In this document: piece by piece, positions 29,101-38,989 of the stretch | Position numbering within the stretch: position 1 is the stretch's first letter | Layout: each line of letters starts with the position of its first letter | DNA from: Flavobacteriaceae bacterium | GTDB taxonomy: Bacteria > Bacteroidota > Bacteroidia > Flavobacteriales > Flavobacteriaceae | NCBI GenBank assembly: GCA_021739635.1 | Contig: JAIPBH010000010.1 | Span: forward strand, 1 to 64,000 | Reading direction: 5' to 3' | DNA length: 64,000 bases | Notes under the pieces: generated by a model | The model's database searches: none | What the model was told of the DNA's origin: nothing | What the model saw: only the letters and a program-made list of their open reading frames with translations | Program-made: the position numbers and the translations under genes

Positions 29101-32100
29101 GAAGCTGTAATTACTGGTGTAGGATCTGAAGGTAACACGACTACTGAAGTGGTTTTTATACACCCATAAGCATCTTTAACATGCACATAATAATTACCTG
29201 CATCTCTATGAAATGTATTAGCAGAAGCCCATAATGGGTCGGTTGCTAAAGGAGCCGTTGAAGATGTTGTTATCTGATATACATAAGGAGCCGTACCATC
29301 TTTTGCAATAGCACTTATAACTCCTGAATTTGGATTACAATTAGCATTTTTATCAACAGTGGCACTAATATTTAAATCTAATGAAGATTCAGTGATGTTG
29401 AAATTTACCGTTACCACACTACAACCCGCATTTGTTGCACCAGCTGTTTCAGTTATTAAAACAAAATAATTACCAAAAGGAAGCGCGCCAAAATTTGAAA
29501 CGGTTAATGTACCATTTGCTGGTATAATGCCTGAACCTACAGCCCCAATTGGAGCTAAAGTTTGCGAATCGTATACTTGATAATTAATATTTGTAGCTAG
29601 AGGATAACTACTAGTAATATCAAAACTTACATTTCCATCAGCACTGCCTTTACATGTAATATTATTTGATGTTAAAGCACTCGCTATCAATGTTGAATTA
29701 GTAGGAATAGGTATTGTTGAAACTTGATAATAATAACAACCTGTTGACTCATCATACACGATAAAAGTATAAGTAACTCCTGGCAATAGATTAGTAAACA
29801 AGGTTTGCTTGCTTCCAATAGCATCTTCATCTTGCCAAGGTGAAGTTGTTGGAGATGTATAAGTCATTCCAGGACCTGTATAAATCGCAAAATGAAATGG
29901 ACCAGAACTAGGAAGTGCTGCTCCTACTTCGACCAAAGCTGAACCACCTATGGAACAGTCAGCTGGTGGAGAAGATACATTTATATGCAAATGATCTGGT
30001 GGAGACGCCACTAATACATCTTGAATTAATACAGAACAGCCATTAGCATCTACTATATTAATTTGATACAAACCAAAATCTACCACATCAAAAGTAGTTG
30101 AAGTTGAACCTGTTGCATTTAACTCAAAACCAGAATAACCATTTGTTCCAGTTACAAAATAATCATATGGAGCCGTTCCTCCTGTGACACTATCCACTAT
30201 AATAGACCCTTTTGAAAGTCCAAAAGCTGTACACGTAATATCTACTGGGTGATAAGCAACAATTATAGGAGCAGGCTCAGTAATTGTAATAGTTGCTGTG
30301 TCTGTACATGATTTTGAATCTGTTAAAGTTACCGTATAATTACCTGCAGGCAACCCTGTGGTTTGTGAACCAAAATTAGAGCTAGTTGTATTATTGAAAA
30401 CACTAATTACAAATGGAGGTGTACCAACTAAATTATTAATTGTTAACTGAATAGACCCGTTTGTTTCACCACTACATAAATTTGGTGTTGATGTTATTGA
30501 AGTTATTTCTGGTAATGAAATAGCATTAATAGTTTGTACTCCAGATTCTTCAGTACATCCATTAGCATCAGTTATTTGAAATTGATACGTTCCTACTATT
30601 GAAGCTGAATAATTGAATGACGTTCCTGTTGCTCCTAACGAGCTATATGTTCCACCGTTTATAGATACCGCATATGTAAATGGTGCTGTTCCACCAGAAA
30701 TAGTTCCCGTAATGATGCCATCAGGAGATACTGTACAATCTAAATCTTTGGCTAAAATGGTACTAACAGTTATAGGTGGTAACGGAGCAATACTAAAAGA
30801 TTCAGCATAAATACAATCATTAGAATCTTTTACTTGAAACGTGTATGTTCCTGGAGCTAAACCAGAAAACACATTTGAAATTTGATAGGCTGTAGCAGCC
30901 GATACTGGAGCTATGATTTGATATTGTAAACTTCCAGTTCCTCCAGTAGTTCCTGTTATGGTTACATTAGATGTTAATGATGGACAACTTAAAGGAGAAT
31001 TACTAAAGGTTAAATCTGTTGGTGGATTTAAAACATCTATATTAATTGGAGCCAAAGCAAATGTACATCCGCTAGCATCTTTAATTGTTACCGTATAGCT
31101 TCCACTAATAAGTCCAGAAAAAATAAGTCCAACTTGATAATTTACACCATCGATACTATATGTGTATGGAGGTGTTCCTCCAGAAACTCCAGAAACAGTA
31201 ATAACTCCATTAGTTAAACAAGTATATGGTGCCGATAATGTAGCTGTTCCATTTATTGAAGGAACTTCTGTTATAGTAATTAATTGAGGTGTTGTAAGAC
31301 ATACATCTGCACCAAAAGTATATTGAACAACTACATCATAATTCCCTACAGCAAGTCCGGTAAAAATAGGTGAACTAAAAAAAGTCACACCATTATCAAT
31401 GCTAAACATTAAACTGTTTCCGTTAGGATTTGTCACATTAATACTAATTGCACCATTATCACCAGTATTTGCACATAAAATATTGGTTTGAGAAACAGTA
31501 AAGTCTGGAGCTGGTGTTGCATTTACAGTAATAGAAGTATTCGCTGAACAGTTGTTAGAATCAACCACAGTGATATCATATACTCCAGGAGCTGTTACAA
31601 TGATGTCTGGATTGCCTTGAAAAACAGTAGTGCTATTCACAAAGTAATAGTAAGGTGGTGTTCCACCTAAGGGATATATAGTAATTTCACCATCTGTACA
31701 TGTTAATGGTTTTGTAATAGCTGCAGTAGCTGTTAATAGAGGTGGTTCAATAATTTCAATATCTTCAGTATAAATACAACCATCTTCTGTAGATACATTG
31801 ACAGTGTAAGTTCCACCATTAAGATTTGCAAAAGTATAATCACTTTCCATTATTGGACCAACACTATTAATGAGTGTAGCTCCTTGATAAATATAATAGA
31901 AATATTGTGGGCGAACATCATTTGCAGCCAATTTCACACTCCCTTTATCACCATTACACAAGGGTTGTGTAACCACAGTTGACACCGTAAAATCTCTTTG
32001 AATTATTTGAACATCAGGAACTGAAAATATACAAGGGTTTGGACTCACACCAATTTGTCTCACATAAGCAGAATAGATGCCAGGTGTATTAACTGAGAAT

Positions 32101-34442
32101 ACATTACTAGGTTGAAAGTTTACATTATCAATACTAAATTCATAACCACTAGGAACGCCTCCAATGGTTATTTCTCCAGGTGTTGTACAAATAATGTCTT
32201 TTGATGTAACTGTTGGAATTAATAAATTGGTATATACATTGAAGTAAAACTGATTAAAACAACCTCCTGTATAGTTTAATGTTAACCTATACTGACCAGC
32301 TGTATCTACTAAAAAATCTGGTCCAGTTGCAACTTGATTCCAAGTACATGAAGGATTTTCATTAGCACAATCTATGTTTGTCACAGCAGAACAACTAGCC
32401 TCATCTAATTTTTCCCATATAATAGAAGACGTATCATTAATACCGGTTTGAATAAGTTTTGAATCATTAGCACCACATAAGAAAATATTTGGTAATAATT
32501 TACCATCATTAGGGCAAGTTACTACTTGATCTGCATAAGGTATTACTGGATTAGTTACTCCAGCGCCATAGGTTATAACATTAAAAACTTCATCTATAGA
32601 TTGACAAGGTGCAGTTGCAGTATCATGCACATAATACGTTCCAGGTGTTGTTACTGTAATGGATTGAGTGGTTGCAATTACTGGTGTTCCAGAAGGACTA
32701 GTAGACCAAGAATAAGAATCATACCCATTACCTGCAGTTAACATAACATCAGCTCCACATAAAACTATTTGTTCTTCAAATGTGCAATTTAAATCAGCCA
32801 AAAAATTAGTTGCTGCTGGCGTTATCAAACACCCTGTATTTGAACTATAACTAGGATCGTCCGATATGGCAAATGTTGAATTTATTGTACCATTATATGT
32901 TACATAAGCTTGATTGCTTATAATATTTGAACATGCATCATTTAGTAAGCTACATTGTGAAACTACTGTAACTTTAAAACGAATTTCTTTAACAGGATCA
33001 TTCTCTTCAACAATAGAATCATCAACACTAAAAATAAGTTCTCTAGTTGCAGGATTGTAACTTAACACAGTAACACCAAGTGGAAGTAACCCTATGTCTG
33101 CTGGATAATTAAAAACAATATTTGTAGGGAGGATATCTCTAATTATTAGGTTTTTTGCGTCATCATTTCCTGTATTCTGAAAACCAATAACATAATTTAA
33201 TTCATCTCCTAAATTTACTAATTGATTACTAATATCATTTCCTAAAACATCCTCTACTACTTTAGTGAGTGTTATTTTTGGTTCGATAATTTCAACAGAA
33301 AAAGATGTTACAAAAACACCATAACCATCACTATTAGTTGTTAATTTTAAATCTCCCGCTGTAGCATCATTCGGCAAAACAGAATTAAGAGGATTTGGTA
33401 TCTTAACGTTATTAACATCCAAACCAAGAGTGTTTAGACTAGCTGGGGTCCTATTAGTTACGTGAACACCATTAATAGTGATTGTTGAATTAAAAAAATT
33501 ATTTGGTTGATTAATAGCATCACTTATAATAGTATAAGTAGGTGATGTGCTTGCTTTAAATTGAAAAGAGTCTCCTCCAAGACCATAATCACCTTCTAAC
33601 GCAGCAACGGCTATATTAGCATTAACTGGCAATGGAGCTGGTAATGTTTGAAATCCAGAAACAGGTATAGCGAGTTCAGCACCATTTTGTACACCAGCAT
33701 AACCATCAAAAAGTGTAATAAATTTACTGGGTAACAATGGACTTTCAAAAATTACCACTAATGTCCAACCAGCTGAACAACCTCCAAGCCGATTACCTCT
33801 TGTTGCTCTTAGATTTGCAACAGTATACTCACCATCAGCATCTGGCAAACCTTGTAATAAACTTGTTACATTTTTATAACAAATTATTGGTGAATCTTTG
33901 AAAGAATCAGTAATATTTGGCCCATAATATTTATATCCATCAAAAATAATATCATCCTCTTGACCTGCCACATCTGCATTATTATCAGCTACCAAATCTA
34001 TAAAACCTCCCGTAGGCAATTTAAACTTTACTTGATTCCAATCTTCAAATCTTTGTGATCCTTCAAACTGTACGCTTCTATTAGTTGCTATTTCAGTTGG
34101 GTAAACAGAAGCCCAGTATAAACCTGCATATAAAACTCTTTTACAAGAATTATTTATAAATAAATCTGCACTACTAGAACTAAAAATGGATGGATCTCCT
34201 CCACTAGCAACATTTACATAAGCACCCTCATGATTATTGTTTATTTCTGTACCATTATATGGAAGAGGTAAATCTTTAGCAGTTATGATATTGTTCCCTA
34301 TAAATAAAATATCTCCTTTTACTTTAATGCTCCCACCAGATAATCTTGGTGAAAAAGGAACAGGAAGTTGAGCCATACTACTGAAATAGAATAACGACAT
34401 CAAAACAACAAGTAAACTGTTTAGATAAGTAGTTTTTTTCAT
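26118..34442 (-). CDS. Giant SprB-like repeat adhesin with type B T9SS C-terminal sorting domain
   Basis: 2774 aa. Many modules of the form GGTPPYTYSIDG...FSGL..G.YTVTI.DA.GC. C-terminal NYFTPNDDGNLDEWGP...FDIFDRYGRKIATL...WDGKYNGIELPTGDYWYVVHL....GHFTLYR. Confidence 0.9.
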   Translation of the reverse strand: MKKTTYLNSLLVVLMSLFYFSSMAQLPVPFSPRLSGGSIKVKGDILFIGNNIITAKDLPLPYNGTEINNNHEGAYVNVASGGDPSIFSSSSADLFINNSCKRVLYAGLYWASVYPTEIATNRSVQFEGSQRFEDWNQVKFKLPTGGFIDLVADNNADVAGQEDDIIFDGYKYYGPNITDSFKDSPIICYKNVTSLLQGLPDADGEYTVANLRATRGNRLGGCSAGWTLVVIFESPLLPSKFITLFDGYAGVQNGAELAIPVSGFQTLPAPLPVNANIAVAALEGDYGLGGDSFQFKASTSPTYTIISDAINQPNNFFNSTITINGVHVTNRTPASLNTLGLDVNNVKIPNPLNSVLPNDATAGDLKLTTNSDGYGVFVTSFSVEIIEPKITLTKVVEDVLGNDISNQLVNLGDELNYVIGFQNTGNDDAKNLIIRDILPTNIVFNYPADIGLLPLGVTVLSYNPATRELIFSVDDSIVEENDPVKEIRFKVTVVSQCSLLNDACSNIISNQAYVTYNGTINSTFAISDDPSYSSNTGCLITPAATNFLADLNCTFEEQIVLCGADVMLTAGNGYDSYSWSTSPSGTPVIATTQSITVTTPGTYYVHDTATAPCQSIDEVFNVITYGAGVTNPVIPYADQVVTCPNDGKLLPNIFLCGANDSKLIQTGINDTSSIIWEKLDEASCSAVTNIDCANENPSCTWNQVATGPDFLVDTAGQYRLTLNYTGGCFNQFYFNVYTNLLIPTVTSKDIICTTPGEITIGGVPSGYEFSIDNVNFQPSNVFSVNTPGIYSAYVRQIGVSPNPCIFSVPDVQIIQRDFTVSTVVTQPLCNGDKGSVKLAANDVRPQYFYYIYQGATLINSVGPIMESDYTFANLNGGTYTVNVSTEDGCIYTEDIEIIEPPLLTATAAITKPLTCTDGEITIYPLGGTPPYYYFVNSTTVFQGNPDIIVTAPGVYDITVVDSNNCSANTSITVNATPAPDFTVSQTNILCANTGDNGAISINVTNPNGNSLMFSIDNGVTFFSSPIFTGLAVGNYDVVVQYTFGADVCLTTPQLITITEVPSINGTATLSAPYTCLTNGVITVSGVSGGTPPYTYSIDGVNYQVGLIFSGLISGSYTVTIKDASGCTFALAPINIDVLNPPTDLTFSNSPLSCPSLTSNVTITGTTGGTGSLQYQIIAPVSAATAYQISNVFSGLAPGTYTFQVKDSNDCIYAESFSIAPLPPITVSTILAKDLDCTVSPDGIITGTISGGTAPFTYAVSINGGTYSSLGATGTSFNYSASIVGTYQFQITDANGCTEESGVQTINAISLPEITSITSTPNLCSGETNGSIQLTINNLVGTPPFVISVFNNTTSSNFGSQTTGLPAGNYTVTLTDSKSCTDTATITITEPAPIIVAYHPVDITCTAFGLSKGSIIVDSVTGGTAPYDYFVTGTNGYSGFELNATGSTSTTFDVVDFGLYQINIVDANGCSVLIQDVLVASPPDHLHINVSSPPADCSIGGSALVEVGAALPSSGPFHFAIYTGPGMTYTSPTTSPWQDEDAIGSKQTLFTNLLPGVTYTFIVYDESTGCYYYQVSTIPIPTNSTLIASALTSNNITCKGSADGNVSFDITSSYPLATNINYQVYDSQTLAPIGAVGSGIIPANGTLTVSNFGALPFGNYFVLITETAGATNAGCSVVTVNFNITESSLDLNISATVDKNANCNPNSGVISAIAKDGTAPYVYQITTSSTAPLATDPLWASANTFHRDAGNYYVHVKDAYGCIKTTSVVVLPSDPTPVITASLNNQCTVTEGNFAIDVALTTPGIAPYSYSIDGGAFQTRVAPFTISNLVSGSHTIEVKDANGCGNLVTVNITPPLELIPVLTALPTCNDDDGEITVNASGGSGSYTYSVSPSPVSISLTGNVFSGVPSGTYTITITDVVTSCSIDATIFLQTAIPPTVVTTSPTSVVCFGDNGGAFEFTVSGYTGPYTYEVFDSTNTSVNGIVSANTSISPEVVTGMIAGNYTVVVTETASPFCTSTSNVITIATPASTLSLVALETSSVTCDNDKGTITAVASGGWGSYEYELTGAATVAFSPNGIFRDLAAGTYTVNVRDAGGCMATDGLTLVLPTPITATVSANTALLSCFDDSNASITIINVLGGQGSNYTYTLNRTSPTVTSSGPQSNPVFSGLKAGTYTVDISDGYNCVFTSTPITITEPSPIQALLVKETSQTCLTGTELTLSATGGTGSYEYSNDANFVSIIGTFSSSITFSVSDGTYVYYVRDANGCIANASNEITIDPLPTLVVNLDATNASINCAGDSTGVIVATAQGGLGNYIYTLQDTLGNDITPVTQNSPGVFTELPVGTYQVKVDSGDCLTTSSIITITQPALPLTVSFNVTDATCPGTNNGLLEINASGGTGIIKYAISPQLNQFFDSSTFSNLSPGAYQAMAQDELGCFVIFDFTITEPIPVSLTIVPNSILPEVCDGDLNGEFSIDISGGNMPYSVALDDINGTYITGTLTQTQFDFTGLSGGDHIVYVSDALGCETEWNITFPESVLINPDVMVDYGCVNNVSGNTVTVTVDESMTNLSDLDYSLDGGPYQASNVFTDVPSGLGHYIDVRHTNGCIKQTPSFDISQYLPLSIILSNGGLNEILATVTGGSGDYEFTLNGEPYGSTNTFLIYESGNYTVTVTDSFGCFATATGYFEYIDVCIPNYFTPNDDGNLDEWGPGCSTQYKDLTFDIFDRYGRKIATLRIGDKWDGKYNGIELPTGDYWYVVHLNDPKDNRDFVGHFTLYR

Positions 34443-34753
34443 ATTTATTTTTTTAGTATTACTCTTCTACTTAGTGCTCTTAAAAAAAATATATATAAAT
34501 CAATAAATGAAATATATTCTTACAATAAAATCTTTTTATCTAAATATAAAGTTTTTAAGCGGTATAAATATCGTGATTTTTTTTGTAATAATTATAAAGA
34601 GTTTAGATAAATTATACTCTTTATCGATGAAATGTTACTTTCATGTAAGTTTAATTATTAAATTGTAGTTTTTAATATACAAAAATAAATATATTGCAAA
34701 ACAAACAATACCATTAAATGATTATTGAATTTATAAAATGAATTTTAACTAGA

Positions 34754-37447
34754 TTAATTTTCTATTTTAACCATAGACATTTTGCTATTATATGGTTTAT
34801 TTTCTTTTGAATTTAAAGCTCTATTTGCTTCATCTATATAATCATACTTTTGGTAGAAAATATAGTATTTACTAGTATTAACATCGTAGAAGAAATCGAC
34901 ATCTGTTTGTCCTGAAGCTACTGCTTTTCTTAAAAATTCATCACGTTTCTCAACATCACTATGTACAGCAATCACCATGTAATAACCACTTTCTACATTT
35001 TTAATATCTTTTACTATTTGAATATTACTTTGTTCTTCTCCAAAATCAAAGTCTTCAACCTTTAATGGAACTGTACTAACTGGTGTATTTTGTTTAATAA
35101 CATTTAAAGCTGCTCTGTCTTTTAAATATCTTGCTTCTTCATTATCATATGCAGCACGTTTTATTCTTCGTTTTCTTTCAATTTCTGTGGCAATTTTAAT
35201 TTCTTCTAATTGAGAGACTAAGCTTGCTTTTGTACGTTTGGCATTAGACTGCGCTTTTTTAATTATTTCTATTTCATTTAGATAAATCATACTTATTGAG
35301 TCTTCTTTAGGTGCTTTTTTAAGCCTTTCATCATATAATTTCTCTAATTCTTTAATTTTCAAGTCTTGTTCATTTATTTCAATATCAATTTGACTATTTA
35401 ATGATTCTATTTCTGCATTTTCAGCCGATACGCTTTTAAACGGTTTAGGCTCTTTAAAAATACCTTGCTCACTTAAATCGTTTTCTTCTTTTAAATCTTT
35501 TAAATCTTTATCTCTGCTAGCGATGGTTTCTTTAAGTTTTAACAACAATTTTTGTTGTTCTAAATTAGAATCTGTAGCTAATTTTGTTAAATCATTTATT
35601 GCCATAGAATTAGCATCTTTTGGTACATTAACTAAAACACCATCTAACTCTTCTGTTTTAATTTTAGCTTCTTCATCTGCTTTTGCTTTTGCTTCTGCTA
35701 CTGCTTTCAATCTAGCGGTTTCATCAGCTTTTGCTTTTGCTTCTTGTGCAACCTTAATTTTAGCTTCTTCGTCTGCTTTCGCTTTTGCATCTGCTATTGC
35801 TTTCAATCTAGCGGTTTCTTCAGCTTTCGCTTTTGCTTCTTGTGCTGATTTAATTTTAGCCTCTTCATCTGCTTTTGCTTTTGCATCTGCAACTGCTTTC
35901 AATCTGGCGGCTTCATCAGCTTTTATTTTTGCTTCTTGTGCTGATTTAATTTTAGCCTCTTCATCTGCTTTTGCTTTTGCATCTGCAACTGCTTTCAATC
36001 TGGCGGCTTCATCTGCTTTTGCTTTTGCGTCTGATACTGCTTTTAATCTAGCTGCTTCGTCTGCTTTCACTTTTGCATCTGCTACTGCTTTCAATTTGGC
36101 GGCTTCATCAGCTTTTGCTTTTGCTTCTTGTGCTAACTTAATTTTAGCTTCTTCGACTGCTTTCGCCTCTGCTACTGCTTTTAATCTGGTGGCTTCATCT
36201 GCTTTCGCTTTTGCATCTTGTGCAGCCTTAATTTTAGTCTCTTCGTCTGCTTTCACTTGAGTTTCTGCTACGGCTTTCAACTTGGCGGCTTCATCAGCTT
36301 TTGCTTTTGCTTCTTGTGCAGCCTTAATTTTAGCTTCTTCGTCAGCTTTCGCTTTTGCATCTGCTACTGTTTTCAATCTGGCGGCTTCATCTGCTTTTGC
36401 TTGGGCATTAGCAATTCTATTAGCTCTAAAATATGCATCAGTTTTTCCTGTGCTATTTTGTTTTGCTACTGATTTTCTTCCTTTTTTAGTTGGAGTAATT
36501 AAAGCGCCTTCAACATCATCATCACTATAATCATATTTGAAAATTCTGTTGAATTTATATGCTAAAGTAATTTCATGTGAACTTCCAAAAGACGACAAAT
36601 CTCCAATGGCTTTTTCATAATTATATTCTAAACAAATTTGATTTGTTATATTAAATCCCATTCCTGCTGATGCACCATACAGAGAATTATAACCAACTTG
36701 AGTCCACATACCTTTTGGAATAGTTAACATGACGATTCCTGAAATAATAGTTTTATCTTTTTTAAATTCAGATCGAACTAACCCTGAAAATTTACTTTCA
36801 TCAAAAAAGCCAGCACTATTCATATAACCTGTATACATAAGATGAGCTTGTATACTTTGCTCTGGATTTTCTTCAATAATTTTATTTGTTTTAAGATTAT
36901 AGGAAACTATATTATTTAGTGATATTCCTAAATCAAAAAAAGTGGTACCGTAATTAATACCCGGATTTACTGTTAAAATTGAATTTGATGGTACATTATC
37001 TAATGATGGATCTGGAAAATTAGTTATAACACTTCCTTGTTTTATTCCACTTTTATAAAACACTACATTCATACCAAAGGTTAAATTGCTGTCTCTATCT
37101 AAAACCGCATTATAAGCCACATTCATTACGCCACCAAAAGTGGTTAGCACGCCATAATTTTGTTGAAACAACCCCAATCCTGCTCCTACATTTTCAGCAA
37201 ATCTGCCCGAATAACTAAATAAGTATGTTTGTGGTGCATTATCAAATTGAACCCATTCTCTTTTATTGGAAAAACTAATGTATTTATTTTGCTCTCTTAC
37301 AAAGCTAAATGTTGGGTTTATGGCATATTTATTAAATTTTAAAGAATTCCTAACAGGTAAAGCAAATGCAACAACTCCATCTTCTTGAGAATAAAGTGTC
37401 TGTGCTAAACAGAAAAATATAACTATATGTAAAAGATATTTTTTCAT
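34754..37447 (-). CDS. PorP/SprF-like protein fused to a long Ala/Lys/Glu coiled-coil repeat and a SPOR-like C-terminus
   Basis: N-terminus NPTFSFVREQNKYISFSNKREWVQFDNAPQTYLFSYSGRFAENVGAGLGLFQQNYG; middle (A)KADEAARLKAVADAKAKADEEAKIK repeats; C-terminus GYYMVIAVHSDVEKRDEFLRKAVASGQTDVDFFYDVNTSKYYIFYQKYDYIDEA. Confidence 0.8.
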   Translation of the reverse strand: MKKYLLHIVIFFCLAQTLYSQEDGVVAFALPVRNSLKFNKYAINPTFSFVREQNKYISFSNKREWVQFDNAPQTYLFSYSGRFAENVGAGLGLFQQNYGVLTTFGGVMNVAYNAVLDRDSNLTFGMNVVFYKSGIKQGSVITNFPDPSLDNVPSNSILTVNPGINYGTTFFDLGISLNNIVSYNLKTNKIIEENPEQSIQAHLMYTGYMNSAGFFDESKFSGLVRSEFKKDKTIISGIVMLTIPKGMWTQVGYNSLYGASAGMGFNITNQICLEYNYEKAIGDLSSFGSSHEITLAYKFNRIFKYDYSDDDVEGALITPTKKGRKSVAKQNSTGKTDAYFRANRIANAQAKADEAARLKTVADAKAKADEEAKIKAAQEAKAKADEAAKLKAVAETQVKADEETKIKAAQDAKAKADEATRLKAVAEAKAVEEAKIKLAQEAKAKADEAAKLKAVADAKVKADEAARLKAVSDAKAKADEAARLKAVADAKAKADEEAKIKSAQEAKIKADEAARLKAVADAKAKADEEAKIKSAQEAKAKAEETARLKAIADAKAKADEEAKIKVAQEAKAKADETARLKAVAEAKAKADEEAKIKTEELDGVLVNVPKDANSMAINDLTKLATDSNLEQQKLLLKLKETIASRDKDLKDLKEENDLSEQGIFKEPKPFKSVSAENAEIESLNSQIDIEINEQDLKIKELEKLYDERLKKAPKEDSISMIYLNEIEIIKKAQSNAKRTKASLVSQLEEIKIATEIERKRRIKRAAYDNEEARYLKDRAALNVIKQNTPVSTVPLKVEDFDFGEEQSNIQIVKDIKNVESGYYMVIAVHSDVEKRDEFLRKAVASGQTDVDFFYDVNTSKYYIFYQKYDYIDEANRALNSKENKPYNSKMSMVKIEN
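35650..36420 (-). repeat. Imperfect intragenic tandem repeats coding for KADEAARLKAVADAKAKADEEAKIKAAQEA
   Basis: Repeated units such as gcttcatctgcttttgcttttgcatctgctactgctttcaatctggcg on the + strand. Confidence 0.9.
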
Positions 37448-37448
37448 G

Positions 37449-38882
37449 TTATTTTACAACCGTGATAGATCCTTTCCTAGTTTTATTATTTTGAGGTGTT
37501 ATGATGTAATAATAAACTGGATTGATGTCTTTAAAATTTATTTGATTTTCTGGCCAATTATTCAAATAATCGTTTGTTTTTAATACTATTTCTCCTTTTG
37601 AACTTATTATAATGACTTCCGTATTTGTTCCTGAAACGTATTGTTGAGGAATAACCCATGTATCATTAATACCATCACCATTTGGACTTATTAAATTAGG
37701 TATGTTGGCAACATCTGGAAAGGGCTCTGTTATGGTAAACAGAAATTCATTAGAAGCAATACAGCCAGTAGTTTGATTGACAATAACTTTGTAATTTCCT
37801 ATTTGAGAAGCTTCATAACTATTGCCTGTTGCATTAACTATTAATGTATTATTTAAATACCATTCAAATTCTGGGTTAGTAGCATCTGTTGTTACTGTGG
37901 CCACTAAAGTTTCTCCTGACAACAAAACATTGGTACCAGCAACATCAATACTGCTATTAAAACCATTGTTTTCAAGGTCAATGGATGCATTAGTTACACA
38001 AGAACCTAAATCAATAGTGACTAAATAAGTTCCGGGTTGATTTGTAACATACATTTGGCTGGTTGCTGCAGAAATAGCTACTCCATCTTTATACCATTGA
38101 TAACTATTGCCATTTATTGCGCTTAATGTTGTAGCACCTTGGCTAGAACAATAAGGATTACCTAAACTAGAACTAATTGTTGAAGTACTTGTAGTAGTCG
38201 CTTCGGTTATAGTTACCCTATTTGAATATGAATCTGAAGTACAGGTACCATAATTTGTTTCAACAAAATAAGTTCCAGGTTGATTAACCGATAAACTTGA
38301 ACCCGTTGCAACAAATACAGAAGTTGTAGGACTCGTTTCTTTATACCAATTAAATGTAAGTGAAGGATATTGTAATGGAGAATCATTTAAACCAAATCCA
38401 GGATTATCAATGGTTAATAAATAACTTCCACCAAAACAATAGGCACCAGTAGAAATTAAATTATTAATAGTAAAAGGTTCATCTTGAATTTTATAATAAG
38501 CTGGGAAAGCAATAGAATTTGAACTTGTGGCAATTGGTGCTGTACTTTTAATTCTAATTTTATAAGCTTCACCACTTGTATCATTTAGTAAAGAAAAACT
38601 TAAAGTTGCTGGTGATGTTGCAACAACACCTTGTGCAGATGTGAAAACTATGGTTGAATTTGAAAAACTTCCAGTATTATCAGAAAGTTCTATTATAAAT
38701 TGATTAGTTGAACTTAATGCCGACTCTGGCGAAAAAGAAAATGTAACATTATAAGTATTGAATGTTTCACTTGCGCAAGCTTGAGTGAAACCAAGACTTG
38801 GCGCTCCAATAACTATTTGAGCATTTATGCGCTGAGTTAAAGAAATAGCAATTAAAATACATATAATAGTAATTTTTCTCAT
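37449..38882 (-). CDS. Secreted Ig-like protein with type B gliding/T9SS C-terminal domain
   Basis: Signal peptide; NSYQWYKDGVAISAATSQMYVTNQPGTYLVTIDLGSC; C-terminal NLISPNGDGINDTWVIPQQYVSGTNTEVIIISSKGEIVLKTNDY...YYYIITPQ....KGSITVVK. Confidence 0.85.
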   Translation of the reverse strand: MRKITIICILIAISLTQRINAQIVIGAPSLGFTQACASETFNTYNVTFSFSPESALSSTNQFIIELSDNTGSFSNSTIVFTSAQGVVATSPATLSFSLLNDTSGEAYKIRIKSTAPIATSSNSIAFPAYYKIQDEPFTINNLISTGAYCFGGSYLLTIDNPGFGLNDSPLQYPSLTFNWYKETSPTTSVFVATGSSLSVNQPGTYFVETNYGTCTSDSYSNRVTITEATTTSTSTISSSLGNPYCSSQGATTLSAINGNSYQWYKDGVAISAATSQMYVTNQPGTYLVTIDLGSCVTNASIDLENNGFNSSIDVAGTNVLLSGETLVATVTTDATNPEFEWYLNNTLIVNATGNSYEASQIGNYKVIVNQTTGCIASNEFLFTITEPFPDVANIPNLISPNGDGINDTWVIPQQYVSGTNTEVIIISSKGEIVLKTNDYLNNWPENQINFKDINPVYYYIITPQNNKTRKGSITVVK

Positions 38883-38922
38883 GTAAAATCATTTTAAAAT
38901 AAAAATCAATTCAATAAAAAAA

Positions 38923-38956
38923 GATTTCCTTAAATCTTTTAGGATAAAAGGAAATC
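38923..38956 (-). terminator. Rho-independent terminator
   Basis: GATTTCCTT...AAGGAAATC; on the minus strand followed by a T run. Confidence 0.7.
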
Positions 38957-38989
38957 AAAAATTTTAAGTCATTTTTTAAAATTATTTCT

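Noticed and set aside
30613-32741. Plus-strand ORFs (65 and 71 aa) within the giant adhesin
   Set aside because: Antisense to the long SprB-like frame; composition reflects the opposite strand.
35650-36420. Tandem repeats considered as CRISPR or satellite
   Set aside because: Repeats preserve one reading frame within a long gene and have no spacers.
35523-36530. Long + strand ORFs (245, 84 and 82 aa) rich in AFAFASATAFNLA
   Set aside because: They are the antisense reading of the Ala/Lys/Glu repeat of the minus-strand PorP-repeat-SPOR gene; repeats with biased codons keep several frames open.
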